Origin: Siniperca chuatsi
Lineage: Eukaryota > Chordata > Actinopteri > Centrarchiformes > Sinipercidae
DNA length: 64,000 nt
Reading direction: 5' to 3'
NCBI RefSeq assembly: GCF_020085105.1
Contig: NC_058052.1
Location: 20,393,733-20,457,732, forward strand
Shown here: in pieces, positions 62,661 through 64,000 of the stretch
Layout of the letters: each line of letters begins with the position of its first letter
Numbering within the stretch: the stretch's first letter is position 1
Made by a program: the position numbers and the translations under genes
Notes under the pieces: generated by a model
What the model was told of the DNA's origin: nothing
What the model saw: the letters and a program-made list of their open reading frames with translations, nothing else
The model's database searches: none

Positions 62661-63184
62661 TCATGCTTTAAAAAACAATAATTCATCATAATTACTACGG
62701 CTGCTAGAGGGCTTTGTCACTTGAGCTTAAACACATGTTGTTTTTGGGGACACGATGCTGTCGTTCTTCTTGGGAGGACAGTCTCAACTATACTGTATGT
62801 TCCTGGTGATTAATTAAACATAAGGTTACATTGTTTCTAATTTCAGCTTTTATGTGGTCAAATAGTGAGATCAATATGTTGGAAAGTGAGGAACCAGAAA
62901 ACACTTAAAGCTCAATTAGACGATATTAAATTTTATTAAATGTATATTTTGTATGCCTGAAAGGTAGCTCTATAAAGTTGCTTGCTTGCTCCTATGCAGA
63001 GGGTGGACCCAGAGCCATGGCACAGAAACATGTTAGATGAATCAAAAAAGTCTACAGAAATGTCTCAAACTGCTCCTGCAGCATAATCCACTTCTCTGAA
63101 GTTATTGGGAAAATAAATTTATGAAGGAGGTCAAGACTGGCCATATTCTATATTCCAGTTATTGTCAACAAACTCCATGAAAAG

Positions 63185-63805
63185 ACCAACCCAACAAAAC
63201 GGTAGTTACGACTTCACCAGCCTGTCTGTGGCACTTAGAAACACGCCTATTTGTACCTACTGAAAACATACATCTTTAATTATTAGTCACAGATATATAG
63301 TTTTAAAGGCTTAATAATTTCTTAACATAGCCGAGCACTGTTGAATTTAGCAAACATTACTCAAATAGGATCAAATAGTGCATTTGTTGGGGACTATTTT
63401 CAGCTGCAGATTTGGTGCACTAGTGAGTATTTAAGACAGCAGAATGGTGTATGTGGCATTGACTCAAAATAAACTACAGTTCCTGTGGTCATTGTATTGA
63501 AGAAACGTGTCATGGTGTATTTCACTTATGTGTTTTAATAGTTTTGGGACAACAATGGAGTTCTGTGGCACAGAGAAATAAGCTTTGTCTACACAGACAA
63601 TACTTATTAGTAAGATCAAGTCATTGATGTTTTGGTCTTTTCATGGGATTTGTTAACAATAAGAAAAATACAAATTATCATTAGATTTATCCTTTAAGCA
63701 CAGCTGATCACCTAATGCACATACCACTGCTGTCATGAGTTTAATAGCTTCTTTTTCATCATTAAAAAAATCTTCATATAGTATTTTATCTACTGTATTA
63801 GCATG
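63185..63805 (-). repeat. dispersed repeat copy B (inverted relative to 34850-35430)
   Basis: Reverse complement of copy A with indels: for example atttgttggggactattttc, tgactcaaaataaactacag, gttaacaataagaaaaatac and agtattttatctactgtatt. Similarity fades on both sides. Confidence 0.65.
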
Positions 63806-64000
63806 CTAGCAAAACACAGAAAAGTAAAGAACCCTAAACGCCCCAGTGGTGGGTCAGTAAGTACAAACTCATGCACTGCAGCCAAACAATGTTCAAACCC
63901 ACAAAACTGTGTTTTAAATTCTAGCGGAGATCCCAAAGTTTTAAATTATACCAGGGTGAATTTTGTGTATAGATGAGGCACAAGCCATCTACTATGTTTC

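Overview
The window is vertebrate nuclear DNA from a teleost fish. The genes are split into short exons with GT/AG introns, and the introns and intergenic DNA are AT-rich and full of repeats I recognise as common in spiny-rayed (percomorph) fish. It carries four protein-coding genes, assembled exon by exon with consistent splice phases. No bacterial-style operon, CRISPR array, tRNA or rRNA was seen.

Layout. (1) 2.4-5.46 kb, minus strand: the first coding exons of a pecanex gene, best matched to pcnx2; it continues off the left edge. (2) 5.46-7.42 kb: a head-to-head intergenic region with a CCAAT box and an E-box. (3) 7.42-34.55 kb, plus strand: a complete mixed-lineage kinase gene, map3k21 (MLK4-like), with ten coding exons giving 1,037 aa. 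Its first intron is 13.7 kb and its 3' UTR about 2.7 kb. (4) 37.2-42.0 kb, minus strand: il22ra2, a soluble IL-22 binding protein (five exons, 219 aa). (5) 42.7-47.5 kb: a block built almost wholly of transposable elements, some nested. (6) 49.2-59.5 kb, minus strand: ifngr1, an interferon-gamma receptor ligand-binding chain (seven coding exons, 412 aa). (7) 59.6-64 kb: no coding exon recognised, but a possible NF-kB/CRE promoter and a short 5' exon near 60.83-60.92 kb, followed by repeats.

How the genes relate. pcnx2 and map3k21 are divergent neighbours, as their human orthologues are on chromosome 1q42. il22ra2 and ifngr1 are tandem class II cytokine receptor genes, as on human 6q23. Finding the two blocks side by side is a linkage not seen in human. 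il22ra2 should encode a secreted decoy that limits IL-22 signalling. ifngr1 should encode the membrane receptor that couples interferon-gamma to JAK1/STAT1. map3k21 is a stress kinase upstream of MAPK cascades. Gene names rest on reading translated exons and remembered family features, without a database search.
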